From NCBI GenBank assembly GCA_014381795.1, contig JACNKY010000284.1, positions 1-9,419 of the forward strand: DNA of 9,419 nt. The letters are read 5' to 3'. The position numbers and the translations under genes were made by a program. Of this stretch, positions 1 through 5,979 are shown in pieces. Below the pieces are notes generated by a model. The model made no database searches, had not been told where the DNA came from, and worked only from the letters and a program-made list of their open reading frames with translations. Source of the stretch: Pseudomonadota bacterium (GTDB lineage: Bacteria > SAR324 > NAC60-12). Numbering within the stretch: the stretch's first letter is position 1; each line of letters begins with the position of its first letter.

Positions 1-155
1 GCGAGAGGTCCCCATTCACGGATAGCGGCCGCATAGTCACCTCTCAGATGGGCTTCAAAACCTTTCTGAAATTCCGCAGCCGTCACTGTGAATACAGTCA
101 GGAAGAGACAAAGAAGGATTGTATTGAGACTGCGTGTAAAAGCTAATAACTTCAT
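1..155 (-). CDS. Secreted Sel1/TPR-like repeat protein, 5' part only
   Basis: The reverse strand opens with ATG at 155-153 and stays in frame to the window edge, giving the first 51 residues. Residues 1-27 form a signal peptide: basic start (MKLLAFTR), hydrophobic core (about 13-24) and a likely cleavage after T-A-A near residue 27. The mature part begins EFQKGFEAHLRGDYAAAIREWGPL. That is the usual opening of small Sel1-repeat or TPR-like proteins, where the run G-D-Y-x-x-A-(I/L)-x-x-W-x-P-L is typical of the first helix pair. Such proteins act as export-targeted scaffolds in the periplasm or envelope; a specific partner cannot be inferred. No Shine-Dalgarno motif is visible, but an in-frame stop a few codons upstream of the ATG fixes the start. 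The C-terminal part lies outside the window. Confidence 0.72.
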   Translation of the reverse strand, partial: MKLLAFTRSLNTILLCLFLTVFTVTAAEFQKGFEAHLRGDYAAAIREWGPL

Positions 156-182
156 AATTTGAAAAGATTAAGATGAATTATT

Positions 183-211
183 TGTATAAAAAAAGACTAA
201 ATTTTAGTTAA
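183..211 (-). promoter_or_regulatory. Candidate promoter of the Sel1-like gene with a 13-base palindrome
   Basis: Read on the minus strand, TTAACT (211-206) is followed after 17 bases by TATACA (188-183), about 28 bases upstream of the ATG at 155. A perfect inverted repeat, ACTAAA-T-TTTAGT (196-208), covers the spacer and part of the -35 hexamer and could be an operator. The -35 match is only moderate, so this is a tentative call. Confidence 0.35.
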
Positions 212-543
212 TTGACAACCCAATGTATATCACCATTTAGTGTATTCTGCAAGAATGGTGCACCCGGATTGTTGATGCTAGTTAAGAACGACGGCTCCGT
301 AAAAAAACCGAAACTGATAATTTGTAAATTCGAACTCAGGTAAAAATATTAATAATATTAGCGCTTAACATAAAATATTTTTCTCGCTTCTTAAGCAATG
401 AAACGTTTTGATGATTTGATACTTATCAATCAAAAAATTTTATAACAAATTTCAAAGTAGAGGAAGAATATCTTGCTATCTTAAAAATTTGCCTTGAATG
501 AAAAACTGCCAACAATTATGGAAAAATTATATCTGTTTTGAAC

Positions 544-572
544 TTGACAGCGTCAAAGTCCAGTGTTATTAA
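544..572 (+). promoter_or_regulatory. selO promoter
   Basis: TTGACA (544-549) is a perfect -35 hexamer. After 17 bases comes TATTAA (567-572), preceded by TG one base upstream (564-565), as in an extended -10. Transcription would start near 580, about 50 bases before the selO ATG. The block CAGTGT (561-566) inside the spacer recurs at the same distance from TTGACA in front of the Nfu gene. Confidence 0.6.
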
Positions 573-593
573 ATTAGTACTAATTTAGTCCTA
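571..593. promoter_or_regulatory. Palindromic operator candidate in front of selO
   Basis: Positions 571-586 are a perfect 16-base palindrome (AAATTAGTACTAATTT). Overlapping it, 575-593 forms a 19-base imperfect inverted repeat TAGTACTA-ATT-TAGTCCTA with 7 of 8 arm positions complementary. Read on the minus strand, this 19-mer matches the site in front of the Nfu gene (2228-2246) at 16 of 19 bases. It lies across the end of the -10 region and the expected start site, where a repressor would act. Confidence 0.55.
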
Positions 594-628
594 TATAAAC
601 TAAACATAAAATTGTTGGAGCCAAAGGG

Positions 629-2125
629 ATGCAGACAAAGAAATCGATTAAGAAGCCGATTTGCTTCGATAACAGCTATGCACTTCTGGGCGGAAGGTTC
701 TATGCAGACGTAAAACCGACACCGGTAGAGCAGCCTGGTATCATAAAACTGAATTACGGTTTGGCTCAGGACTTGGGTCTCGACATTGAAGAGCTTGAGC
801 CGGAGGCATGGGCTGAAATATTCTCCGGTAATCATATTTTGTCAGGTGCTGAGCCTCTGGCCATGGTCTATGCGGGACATCAGTTTGGTAACTTTGTTCC
901 GCAACTCGGTGACGGACGTGCCATTCTTCTTGGTGAAGTAATTGATAATTCTAGTTGTCGCCGTGATATCCAGCTAAAAGGCGCAGGCCTTACCCCTTTT
1001 TCTCGTCAAGGGGATGGACGTGCTGCACTAGGTCCAGTGCTTCGAGAATATATCATTAGTGAGGCCATGCATGCTCTTGGTATACCGACAACGCGTTCTC
1101 TGGCAGCTGTTACAACCGGGGAGCCTGTCTACCGGGAAAAAGTTTTGCCGGGGGCGATCCTGACAAGAGTTGCTTTGGCCCATGTGCGTACCGGTACTTT
1201 TCAATATTTTGCCGTACAGCGTGATGAAAAGGATCTCAGACAACTTGCTGATTATGTGATAGAGCGACTTTACCCTGAACTGAAAGTAGCAGCAAACCCC
1301 TATCTGAAGCTATTGGAAAAAGTGCTGGAACGCCATGCAGGGTTAGTCGCTCAATGGCAGATTGTAGGCTTTATTCATGGTGTTATGAATACCGATAATA
1401 TGGCGATTTCGGGTGAGACAATTGATTACGGACCTTGTGCTTTTATGGATACTTTCAAACAGACAAAGGTTTTTAGTTCCATTGACCATATGGGTAGATA
1501 TGCATACGGAAATCAACCGTCTATTTTACAATGGAATCTTACACGTTTTGCTGAAACGATCCTTCCATTGATTGATAAAATACCGGATCGCGCAGTCGAA
1601 TACGCGAATGAAGTAATTGAATGCTACCCTGAACGGTTTCGAGACTATTGGTTGTCTGGTATGCGCCAAAAGCTTGGACTATTCATCTCGGAGCCAGAAG
1701 ATGAATCATTGATTCAAGCACTGCTCGATACCATGCAGGAGAATGAAGCTGACTTCACACTAACTTTCCGCAGACTTAGTGATGCTGCTTTAACTCAGGA
1801 AAATGAAGGTTCAGTGCGGATTTTGTTCAATGATACAAGTGCTTATGACAATTGGGCTAAGAGTTGGAGAGACCGCTTATCCCGTGAACACAAAGCGCCT
1901 GAAGAGCGTTTTGAGTTAATGTCTCAGGCAAATCCAGCTGTTATTCCTCGAAACCATCAAGTTAAGCAGGCCCTCGACGCAGCAGAGGAGTATGGGGATT
2001 ACGGGCCTTTCGAAAAGCTCCTGGAAGTACTCTCATCTCCCTATGAGGTACCAGAGGTTTATTCGGAATATCTGCTTCCGCCGAAACCTGAAGAACATGT
2101 TCTTCAGACATTTTGTGGAACATAG
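629..2125 (+). CDS. selO: Protein adenylyltransferase SelO (YdiU / UPF0061 family)
   Basis: This 498-residue protein is full length for bacterial SelO, a pseudokinase-fold enzyme that transfers AMP from ATP to Ser, Thr or Tyr of target proteins. The family hallmarks are in order: LGGRFY (20-25), YAGHQFGNFVPQLGDGRA (81-98), QLKGAG (115-120), LREYI (138-142), LTRVA (178-182), VRTGT (186-190), GVMNTDN (251-257) and IDYGPC (265-270). From memory of the Pseudomonas syringae SelO structure, its nucleotide and metal residues map here with a constant +4 offset: R97, K117, E140, R180, R187, D256, N257 and D266. The chain ends F-C-G-T. C496, third from the end, and C270 occupy the positions of the disulfide pair reported for E. 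coli SelO (C272/C476), suggesting redox control. GGAG at 617-620 lies eight bases before the ATG. The gene is monocistronic, with an operator shared with the next gene. Confidence 0.96.
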   Translation: MQTKKSIKKPICFDNSYALLGGRFYADVKPTPVEQPGIIKLNYGLAQDLGLDIEELEPEAWAEIFSGNHILSGAEPLAMVYAGHQFGNFVPQLGDGRAILLGEVIDNSSCRRDIQLKGAGLTPFSRQGDGRAALGPVLREYIISEAMHALGIPTTRSLAAVTTGEPVYREKVLPGAILTRVALAHVRTGTFQYFAVQRDEKDLRQLADYVIERLYPELKVAANPYLKLLEKVLERHAGLVAQWQIVGFIHGVMNTDNMAISGETIDYGPCAFMDTFKQTKVFSSIDHMGRYAYGNQPSILQWNLTRFAETILPLIDKIPDRAVEYANEVIECYPERFRDYWLSGMRQKLGLFISEPEDESLIQALLDTMQENEADFTLTFRRLSDAALTQENEGSVRILFNDTSAYDNWAKSWRDRLSREHKAPEERFELMSQANPAVIPRNHQVKQALDAAEEYGDYGPFEKLLEVLSSPYEVPEVYSEYLLPPKPEEHVLQTFCGT

Positions 2126-2195
2126 AATACAATTTTCTTTTATGATTAAGTGTTAACTTGGAGAATTAGTAATATCAAAGCTTAAAATTTAGGGC

Positions 2196-2223
2196 TTGAC
2201 ATAGAATATTTACAGTGTAATTT
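2196..2223 (+). promoter_or_regulatory. Promoter of the rhodanese-Nfu gene
   Basis: TTGACA (2196-2201) is a perfect -35. The -10 is weaker: TAATTT (2218-2223) at a 16-base spacing. The spacer contains CAGTGT at 2213-2218, exactly 17 bases from the start of TTGACA, as in front of selO. Predicted transcription starts near 2230, leaving an unusually long leader of about 225 bases before the ATG at 2456. Confidence 0.5.
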
Positions 2224-2246
2224 AAATTAGGACTAATATAGTGCTA
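2224..2246. promoter_or_regulatory. Operator candidate shared with selO
   Basis: TAGGACTA (2228-2235), ATA, TAGTGCTA (2239-2246) form a 19-base inverted repeat with 7 of 8 arm positions complementary. It is preceded by AAAT, as at selO. The core GACTA-ATA-TAGTG differs by one base from GACTA-www-TAGTC, the centre of the E. coli IscR type-1 consensus, but the flanks match poorly. An Rrf2-type regulator is a reasonable guess, not a demonstrated one. Confidence 0.5.
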
Positions 2247-2455
2247 TATTTGTTTCAGCAAAAATAAATTTAAAACTTTGTGAGCTTGTTTTTTTATTAT
2301 AAATGTTTAATTCACATGTTTTTTTTTGAAACATGGAAGCTGCTGTCTTACTTGAAGTTCCTGTTGTTTGGTTTAAAGTTACCCTAAATTAGTTGCTGCA
2401 AAAACAGTTTTAATTATCTTCTTCATATTTCTAAAACCTGAGTTTTCAACTAAAG

Positions 2456-3382
2456 ATGTTCAATTTCAAAGATCTTTCTGACAAAGCAGAAGACTTCAAC
2501 GCTCAGGACTATTTGCTCTCTCCTGACAAATTTTTTGAAAAAAGAAGGACAACGAAGAAAATTTATGTTTTTGATTTACGGAGTTCAAAAGATTTCGAAG
2601 AATCTCATCTTCCAGGAGCCCACAATCTGCCTTTCGAACAATTCGAGGACTCAATTTACCAGATGCCTTTTTCAGATGAAATTATGCTTTACGGAAGCAA
2701 CAAGAAGGAAACATTTTCCGCAGCAGAGATTCTTTTTGATCACGGATTCGAAAGATTTTATATCATTGATTCCTATGACTCTTTAATGGGCGGTGTTGAT
2801 GCTTCTTATATCAACCTGAGTTTAAAAGCACAGGAGAATATTTCAAATTATCTCAATGTTTCTGTGGAAAAATATCAGGGGATATTACTAGTTGTTGTTC
2901 CAAAAATGGACCGCAAGGCAAACTACAGTATTCAATTCATCGATTTAAAAGATAGTCACCCTGATAGCATTTCAATCGAATATGAGATGTTCAACGTGTT
3001 AGTCAGCAAAGATACTATTTCTTACTTGCATGGTACTGAGATTGATTTGGATGATGAAGGTGAACTGGTAGCGTTTAATCCAAGTATGTCCATCATCAAG
3101 TTCGATGGTTCAATAGAACAACAGATTCAGCAAGTTCTGGATGAAGATGTTAATCCTATGGTAGCTTCACATGGAGGTGTTGTCAGTCTACTGGAAGTTA
3201 AAGATCAAAATCTCTACCTTGAATTCGGCGGAGGTTGTCAAGGTTGCAGCATGATTGATGTTACCTTGAAGCAGGGTGTTGAAGTAATGATTAAGGAACA
3301 GATTCCTGAAATAATTGCAGTCTATGATGTAACGGATCATGCAGGCGGCGAAAATCCATATTACCAGCCTTCAGCAAAATAA
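2456..3382 (+). CDS. Three-domain Fe-S carrier: inactive rhodanese + degenerate A-type + NfuA-type Nfu domain
   Basis: This 308-residue protein has three modules. Residues 34-110 are a single rhodanese domain (VFDLRSSKDFEESHLPGAHNLP; AAEILFDHGF), but the active-site loop reads LYGSNKKET (78-86). Gly80 sits where the sulfur-carrying Cys should be, so sulfurtransferase activity is unlikely. Residues 117-210 resemble the cysteine-free A-type (HesB-like) domain of NfuA (LSLKAQENISNYL; VLVSKDTISYLHGTEIDL). Residues 217-305 are an Nfu domain whose GGGCQGCSMIDVTLKQG (258-274) carries the cluster-binding Cys261-x-x-Cys264. It ends with the NfuA-like GGENPYY. NfuA (about 190 residues) normally has only the last two modules and delivers 4Fe-4S clusters to cytosolic apoproteins under stress. 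No strong ribosome binding site precedes the ATG. The gene has its own promoter and may be read through into the next gene. Confidence 0.85.
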   Translation: MFNFKDLSDKAEDFNAQDYLLSPDKFFEKRRTTKKIYVFDLRSSKDFEESHLPGAHNLPFEQFEDSIYQMPFSDEIMLYGSNKKETFSAAEILFDHGFERFYIIDSYDSLMGGVDASYINLSLKAQENISNYLNVSVEKYQGILLVVVPKMDRKANYSIQFIDLKDSHPDSISIEYEMFNVLVSKDTISYLHGTEIDLDDEGELVAFNPSMSIIKFDGSIEQQIQQVLDEDVNPMVASHGGVVSLLEVKDQNLYLEFGGGCQGCSMIDVTLKQGVEVMIKEQIPEIIAVYDVTDHAGGENPYYQPSAK

Positions 3383-3474
3383 TTCCACAACAACTTATAG
3401 AGTTAGAAATAAGGTTTTTCTAAATATGCTGGAAATACAGACTTCTGCTTAACCTCCTAAAATGAGAAAAAACT

Positions 3475-4074
3475 GTGAAACAACTACACCGATCGGATCT
3501 TTTTAGTTGGTCTGTATTTAATGAAGAACGTAACATTGATTTCAATGGGACTTTATGGCTCAGACCTTCTGGCAACATACTGATTGACCCTCTACCGTTT
3601 ACAGAACATGATATTAATCATCTGAAAAGTTTAGGCGGGGCTGCGCATGTAATAATAACCAACTCTGATCATGTTCGCGATGCTGCAGAAATTGTATTAT
3701 TAACAGGTGCAAAATGTTGGGGGCCTGTTGCAGAAAAGCATGACTTCCCTATAACCTGTGATGGTTGGTTGAGTGAAGAGGAACAGCCAATAAAAGGCAT
3801 TGAGGTTTTTTGCCTTAACGGTTCTAAAACACCAGGGGAACTGGCTTTACTGATTGATGATAAAACTCTTGTTACCGGAGATCTCATCCGTGCCCATGAG
3901 GGGGGTTATCTGCGGATGCTTCCAGAAGAAAAATTGCAAAATCACGCGCTAGCACTTGAGTCGATAAAAAGAATGGCGTCTATAGCAAGCATACAGGCAG
4001 TTATTCCGGGAGACGGTTGGCCTATCTTTAATAATGGACACGAAGCGCTTGTGACACTTTCTCAGAAAATTTAA
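3475..4074 (+). CDS. Small metallo-beta-lactamase-fold protein with degenerate metal site
   Basis: This 199-residue protein starts at GTG 3475; a TGA at 3463-3465 in the same frame rules out a longer form, and GAG lies eight bases upstream. The MBL fold is suggested by the strand pattern GTLWLRPSGNILIDPLPF (25-42), VIITNSDHVRDAAE (59-72), LNGSKTPGELALLIDDKTLVTGDLI (114-138) and AVIPGDGWPIF (175-185). The usual metal ligands are largely replaced. The HxHxDH motif is TNSDHVRDA, the GHTPGH His is Glu122, and the last PGH His is Asp180. The Asp of TGD (136) remains. It is therefore either a non-hydrolytic relative or binds a single metal differently. It follows the Nfu-fusion gene by 92 bases with no promoter seen between, so cotranscription is plausible and could suggest a role with Fe-S or thiol chemistry. 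Function is unknown. Confidence 0.72.
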   Translation: MKQLHRSDLFSWSVFNEERNIDFNGTLWLRPSGNILIDPLPFTEHDINHLKSLGGAAHVIITNSDHVRDAAEIVLLTGAKCWGPVAEKHDFPITCDGWLSEEEQPIKGIEVFCLNGSKTPGELALLIDDKTLVTGDLIRAHEGGYLRMLPEEKLQNHALALESIKRMASIASIQAVIPGDGWPIFNNGHEALVTLSQKI

Positions 4075-4080
4075 ACTGGG

Positions 4081-4093
4081 CTGCTCTAAGCAG
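4081..4093. terminator. Weak hairpin between convergent genes
   Basis: CTGCT-CTA-AGCAG forms a five-pair stem a few bases after the stop of the MBL-fold gene, in the 47-base gap shared with the converging ATP-grasp gene. There is no U-tract directly after it, so its role as a terminator is doubtful. A second weak pair, CTCAGA (4111-4116) with TCTGAG (4132-4137), is followed by a T-rich stretch. Confidence 0.25.
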
Positions 4094-4121
4094 GTCTATT
4101 ATTCAACTTCCTCAGAGAACT

Positions 4122-5372
4122 TCAAATATTGTCTGAGATAATCTCAATTTTTGCCCAGGCTTTTTTAAGATTTTTCAGCACTGAATTTTGGTCCTTTCCT
4201 TCCGCAAATATAAAACCCAGATAGCGTCCACCTTCCGGAAGTGGTTCTAGGATTCCACCGCTTTTGATTGTTATCTGCAACTCAGTTATACCCTTCACAG
4301 CAAGTGCTGCTTCAGTACCACGAATTTCTCTTAAGATCCCCTTATTGTTAATCGGCATCATCATCACGCCTTTTACCGTTCCGCTAAAATTTGTCTTTTC
4401 AATGTTTCTTCCGAGTGCAGAACGCAGGATCAATTCTTCGAGACTCATACCTCCTTTGAATTCAAGGACTTTAGTACATAAGCCTCCGATGCTCCTAGCA
4501 GCACATTCAAGAATGAAAATTCCATTTTTATTTATCCTGAATTCTATATGAACTGGACCTTTGATAATTCCAAGTGCCTCGACTGCAGTTTGTGCCGTTT
4601 CCAACAGAGACTCTTCTAGATGCTTATCCAAAAGTGTTGGAGTAATCAAAATTGTTTCCGGAAAAGTGGGACCGTCTAGTGTCTCAGGTTTGTCAAAAAT
4701 TGCTAATTCCTTTAATTTACCTTTACTGACTATCCCTTCAAGGGAGACTTCTTTTCCTGGCAAAAATTCTTCTACCAGCAACCAATTTGCTTGTTCTCCT
4801 CCACGTTTTATAACTTCCGCTTGTGCAAGTAGTTTTGACAACATTTCAAAAGCTCTCTTGAATTCCTCAATACTATTGGCAAGCACAACGCCTTGACTTG
4901 CAGAGAGAAAAGTTGGTTTTAAAATACATGGGAAGCTTATTTCCTTGAGATACTCCTGTGGTGCCTGGTGAACTGAAAAACGTTTGAACCACGGTGATTT
5001 AAGACCGGCATCTTTTAATGCATTACGCATTAGAAATTTGTCTTTTGTCAGTTTGACTGATTCTAGGGAATTGTGTACGAGACCTAAAACTTCACTTAAT
5101 CTTGCCGCTAAAACTATGGATTCCTCATCAACTCCTAGCACTGCTTTCAAATCGTGTTTAACAGACCACTCACGAATATTATCTAGATGCACCCGCCAAT
5201 GCTCAAAATTCATTGTGATGACGTTATCCGGATAATCTTCACTAAATACCTGAGACTTGTCTGTTAGAACCAGTACTTTTAGCTCCAGTTTAGAAACTGC
5301 ATCCATGAACGGACTGGTCCTGTAACTCGCAGAAGGTATGATGAGAATCACAGAGGGATTTGCTTGATTCAT
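4122..5372 (-). CDS. ATP-grasp family carboxylate-amine ligase
   Basis: This 416-residue ligase belongs to the ATP-grasp superfamily, which forms acyl phosphates and couples them to amines or thiols; the closest resemblance is to L-amino-acid-ligase-like members. Residues 7-100 form the N-terminal Rossmann-like domain (VILIIPSASYRTSPFMDAV; LKAVLGVDEESIVLAARLSE). Residues 105-125 (SVKLTKDKFLMRNALKDAGL) start the ATP-grasp unit. CILKPT holds the nucleotide lysine K152, LLVEEFLPGKEVSLEG (198-213) forms the hinge and P-loop region, and the metal site is HIEFRI (275-280) with LECAARSIGG (288-297). In that last motif E289 and R293 are kept, but the usual metal-ligand Asn appears as Ala291. The substrate cannot be told. 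A C-terminal lid domain (330-416) is present. The gene stands alone, with no visible ribosome binding site. Its candidate promoter overlaps a 26-base inverted repeat. It converges on the MBL-fold gene. Confidence 0.85.
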   Translation of the reverse strand: MNQANPSVILIIPSASYRTSPFMDAVSKLELKVLVLTDKSQVFSEDYPDNVITMNFEHWRVHLDNIREWSVKHDLKAVLGVDEESIVLAARLSEVLGLVHNSLESVKLTKDKFLMRNALKDAGLKSPWFKRFSVHQAPQEYLKEISFPCILKPTFLSASQGVVLANSIEEFKRAFEMLSKLLAQAEVIKRGGEQANWLLVEEFLPGKEVSLEGIVSKGKLKELAIFDKPETLDGPTFPETILITPTLLDKHLEESLLETAQTAVEALGIIKGPVHIEFRINKNGIFILECAARSIGGLCTKVLEFKGGMSLEELILRSALGRNIEKTNFSGTVKGVMMMPINNKGILREIRGTEAALAVKGITELQITIKSGGILEPLPEGGRYLGFIFAEGKDQNSVLKNLKKAWAKIEIISDNI

Positions 5373-5409
5373 TAGTTAGTACAATTAAGCGTATTTGTTA
5401 AGACAACTT

Positions 5410-5435
5410 GGAACCGGAGGTATACCACCGTTTCC
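5410..5435. promoter_or_regulatory. 26-base inverted repeat, operator candidate for the ATP-grasp gene
   Basis: The left arm GGAACCGGAGGTA and right arm TACCACCGTTTCC are complementary at 11 of 13 positions with no loop, centred on the palindrome GGTATACC. It is clearly more GC-rich than the surrounding spacer and covers the predicted -10 and start site. A dimeric repressor binding here would block transcription. Confidence 0.5.
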
Positions 5436-5447
5436 TGAATTTTGCAA
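5419..5447 (-). promoter_or_regulatory. Promoter of the ATP-grasp gene
   Basis: On the minus strand TTGCAA (5447-5442) and TATACC (5424-5419) are separated by 17 bases. The start would fall near 5412, about 40 bases before the ATG at 5372. The -10 hexamer lies at the centre of the inverted repeat at 5410-5435. Confidence 0.45.
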
Positions 5448-5703
5448 CAAAATTGAGTGTGGTATTTTACGTTAACTATGGTGGGCAACAAAGCCTGTAG
5501 AAGAATTGGAAGATAATTGGATTTGGGAAATCCTCTCCTCAACTTTTGAGTTTTACCCCGAAATGGAGTTCGGGGCTAGCACTGGGTATTATGGTCTAAT
5601 TATGAATCGTCATTTGGATTATGCTCAAGCAGCCTTATTGGTTACATTGGTAATATTGAAACTTTCAGAATTAAGGTGTTATTAATATGTCAAACTTAAC
5701 TGC

Positions 5704-5979
5704 TCAGCCAGTCAAGATACGATTAATTCCGGAGTATTTTCCAAGACCGGCGCTGGTTTCCCAACTCCATCCTTCACTGCAGTTACAATCCGGTACATGA
5801 GGTGCTTTTTCCGGAGGAAGAACTTTTATCTTACGTCCCTTGGCTCGGAAATCCTTGAGCCCATCCAGAATCTGTTCGCGGAGTATGATCTTATCTTCGA
5901 TCGATTTTGCCGCAATCTCACCCTTAGTATGAGGGCCTCTTACTACCGGTTTATCGGATTTAAGGTACATTTTTCTCAT
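5704..5979 (-). CDS. Small unrecognised protein with a C-terminal CNC motif
   Basis: I do not recognise this protein. Using ATG 5979 it has 91 residues; the ATG three codons later (5970), with GAG about five bases before it, is an equally good start. The frame is open further, to 6150, but the extra N-terminal part looks like translated spacer and contains two perfect palindromes. The body is charged and probably cytosolic. Its order is KPVVRGPHTKGEIA (10-23), a predicted amphipathic helix (24-48, SIEDKIILREQILDGLKDF), then KIKVLPPEKAPHVPDCNC (50-67) and a Gly/Ser/Trp-rich tail. Cys65 and Cys67 with His61 could bind a metal or form a thiol site. Composition and the proline-rich linker argue for a real gene over the overlapping plus-strand frames. 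Confidence 0.5.
   Translation of the reverse strand: MRKMYLKSDKPVVRGPHTKGEIAAKSIEDKIILREQILDGLKDFRAKGRKIKVLPPEKAPHVPDCNCSEGWSWETSAGLGKYSGINRILTG

Larger units (their letters stand above)
156..628. other. Divergent AT-rich intergenic region, no gene seen
   Basis: This is a 473-base spacer between the leftward Sel1-like gene and rightward selO. It holds the two divergent promoter candidates. It also holds a short perfect inverted repeat TTGATA-CT-TATCAA (416-429) and a separated GCTTAA/TTAAGC pair (363-368, 391-396). I found no open reading frame with convincing protein character, no tRNA shape and no strong terminator. Confidence 0.6.
2126..2455. other. Intergenic region with Nfu promoter and long AT-rich leader
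   Basis: The 330 bases between selO and the Nfu-fusion gene contain the promoter and operator described separately, and then about 210 bases of leader. The leader holds a small hairpin, CATGTTT (2315-2321) with AAACATG (2329-2335) around a T-rich loop. I see no terminator after selO and no convincing small gene. A 23-codon ATG frame at 2316-2387 has no ribosome binding site. Confidence 0.5.
5373..5703. other. Gene-poor spacer with a strong short hairpin
   Basis: Apart from the ATP-grasp promoter and inverted repeat, the 331 bases contain a perfect seven-pair hairpin CCCCGAA-ATGGAG-TTCGGGG (5556-5575) without a U-tract on either side. A plus-strand frame is open from 5476 to 5682 (69 codons, hydrophobic near its end). 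It has no ATG or ribosome binding site near its beginning, so I do not call it a gene. Confidence 0.45.

Noticed and set aside
196..208. ACTAAATTTTAGT as a third copy of the selO/Nfu operator.
   Set aside because: The ACTA and TAGT half-sites are five bases apart rather than three, and the outer TAG/CTA parts are missing. It is probably a separate or chance palindrome.
2316..2390. Short ATG frame (23 codons) in the Nfu leader, a possible leader peptide.
   Set aside because: No Shine-Dalgarno sequence, and it begins with a run of Phe codons from a T-tract. It looks like chance.
3453..3458. AGGAGG on the minus strand (CCTCCT on plus) as a ribosome binding site for a leftward gene.
   Set aside because: No start codon follows at usable distance on the minus strand, and the region beyond is the coding end of the Nfu gene.
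5556..5575. Perfect hairpin CCCCGAA/TTCGGGG as a terminator.
   Set aside because: Neither strand has a T-run after the stem. It is downstream of no gene on the plus strand and upstream of the ATP-grasp gene on the minus strand.
5476..5685. Plus-strand frame open for 69 codons, ending in a hydrophobic stretch.
   Set aside because: There is no ATG near its beginning, no ribosome binding site, and no recognisable motif. It could be a gene remnant but cannot be supported from sequence alone.
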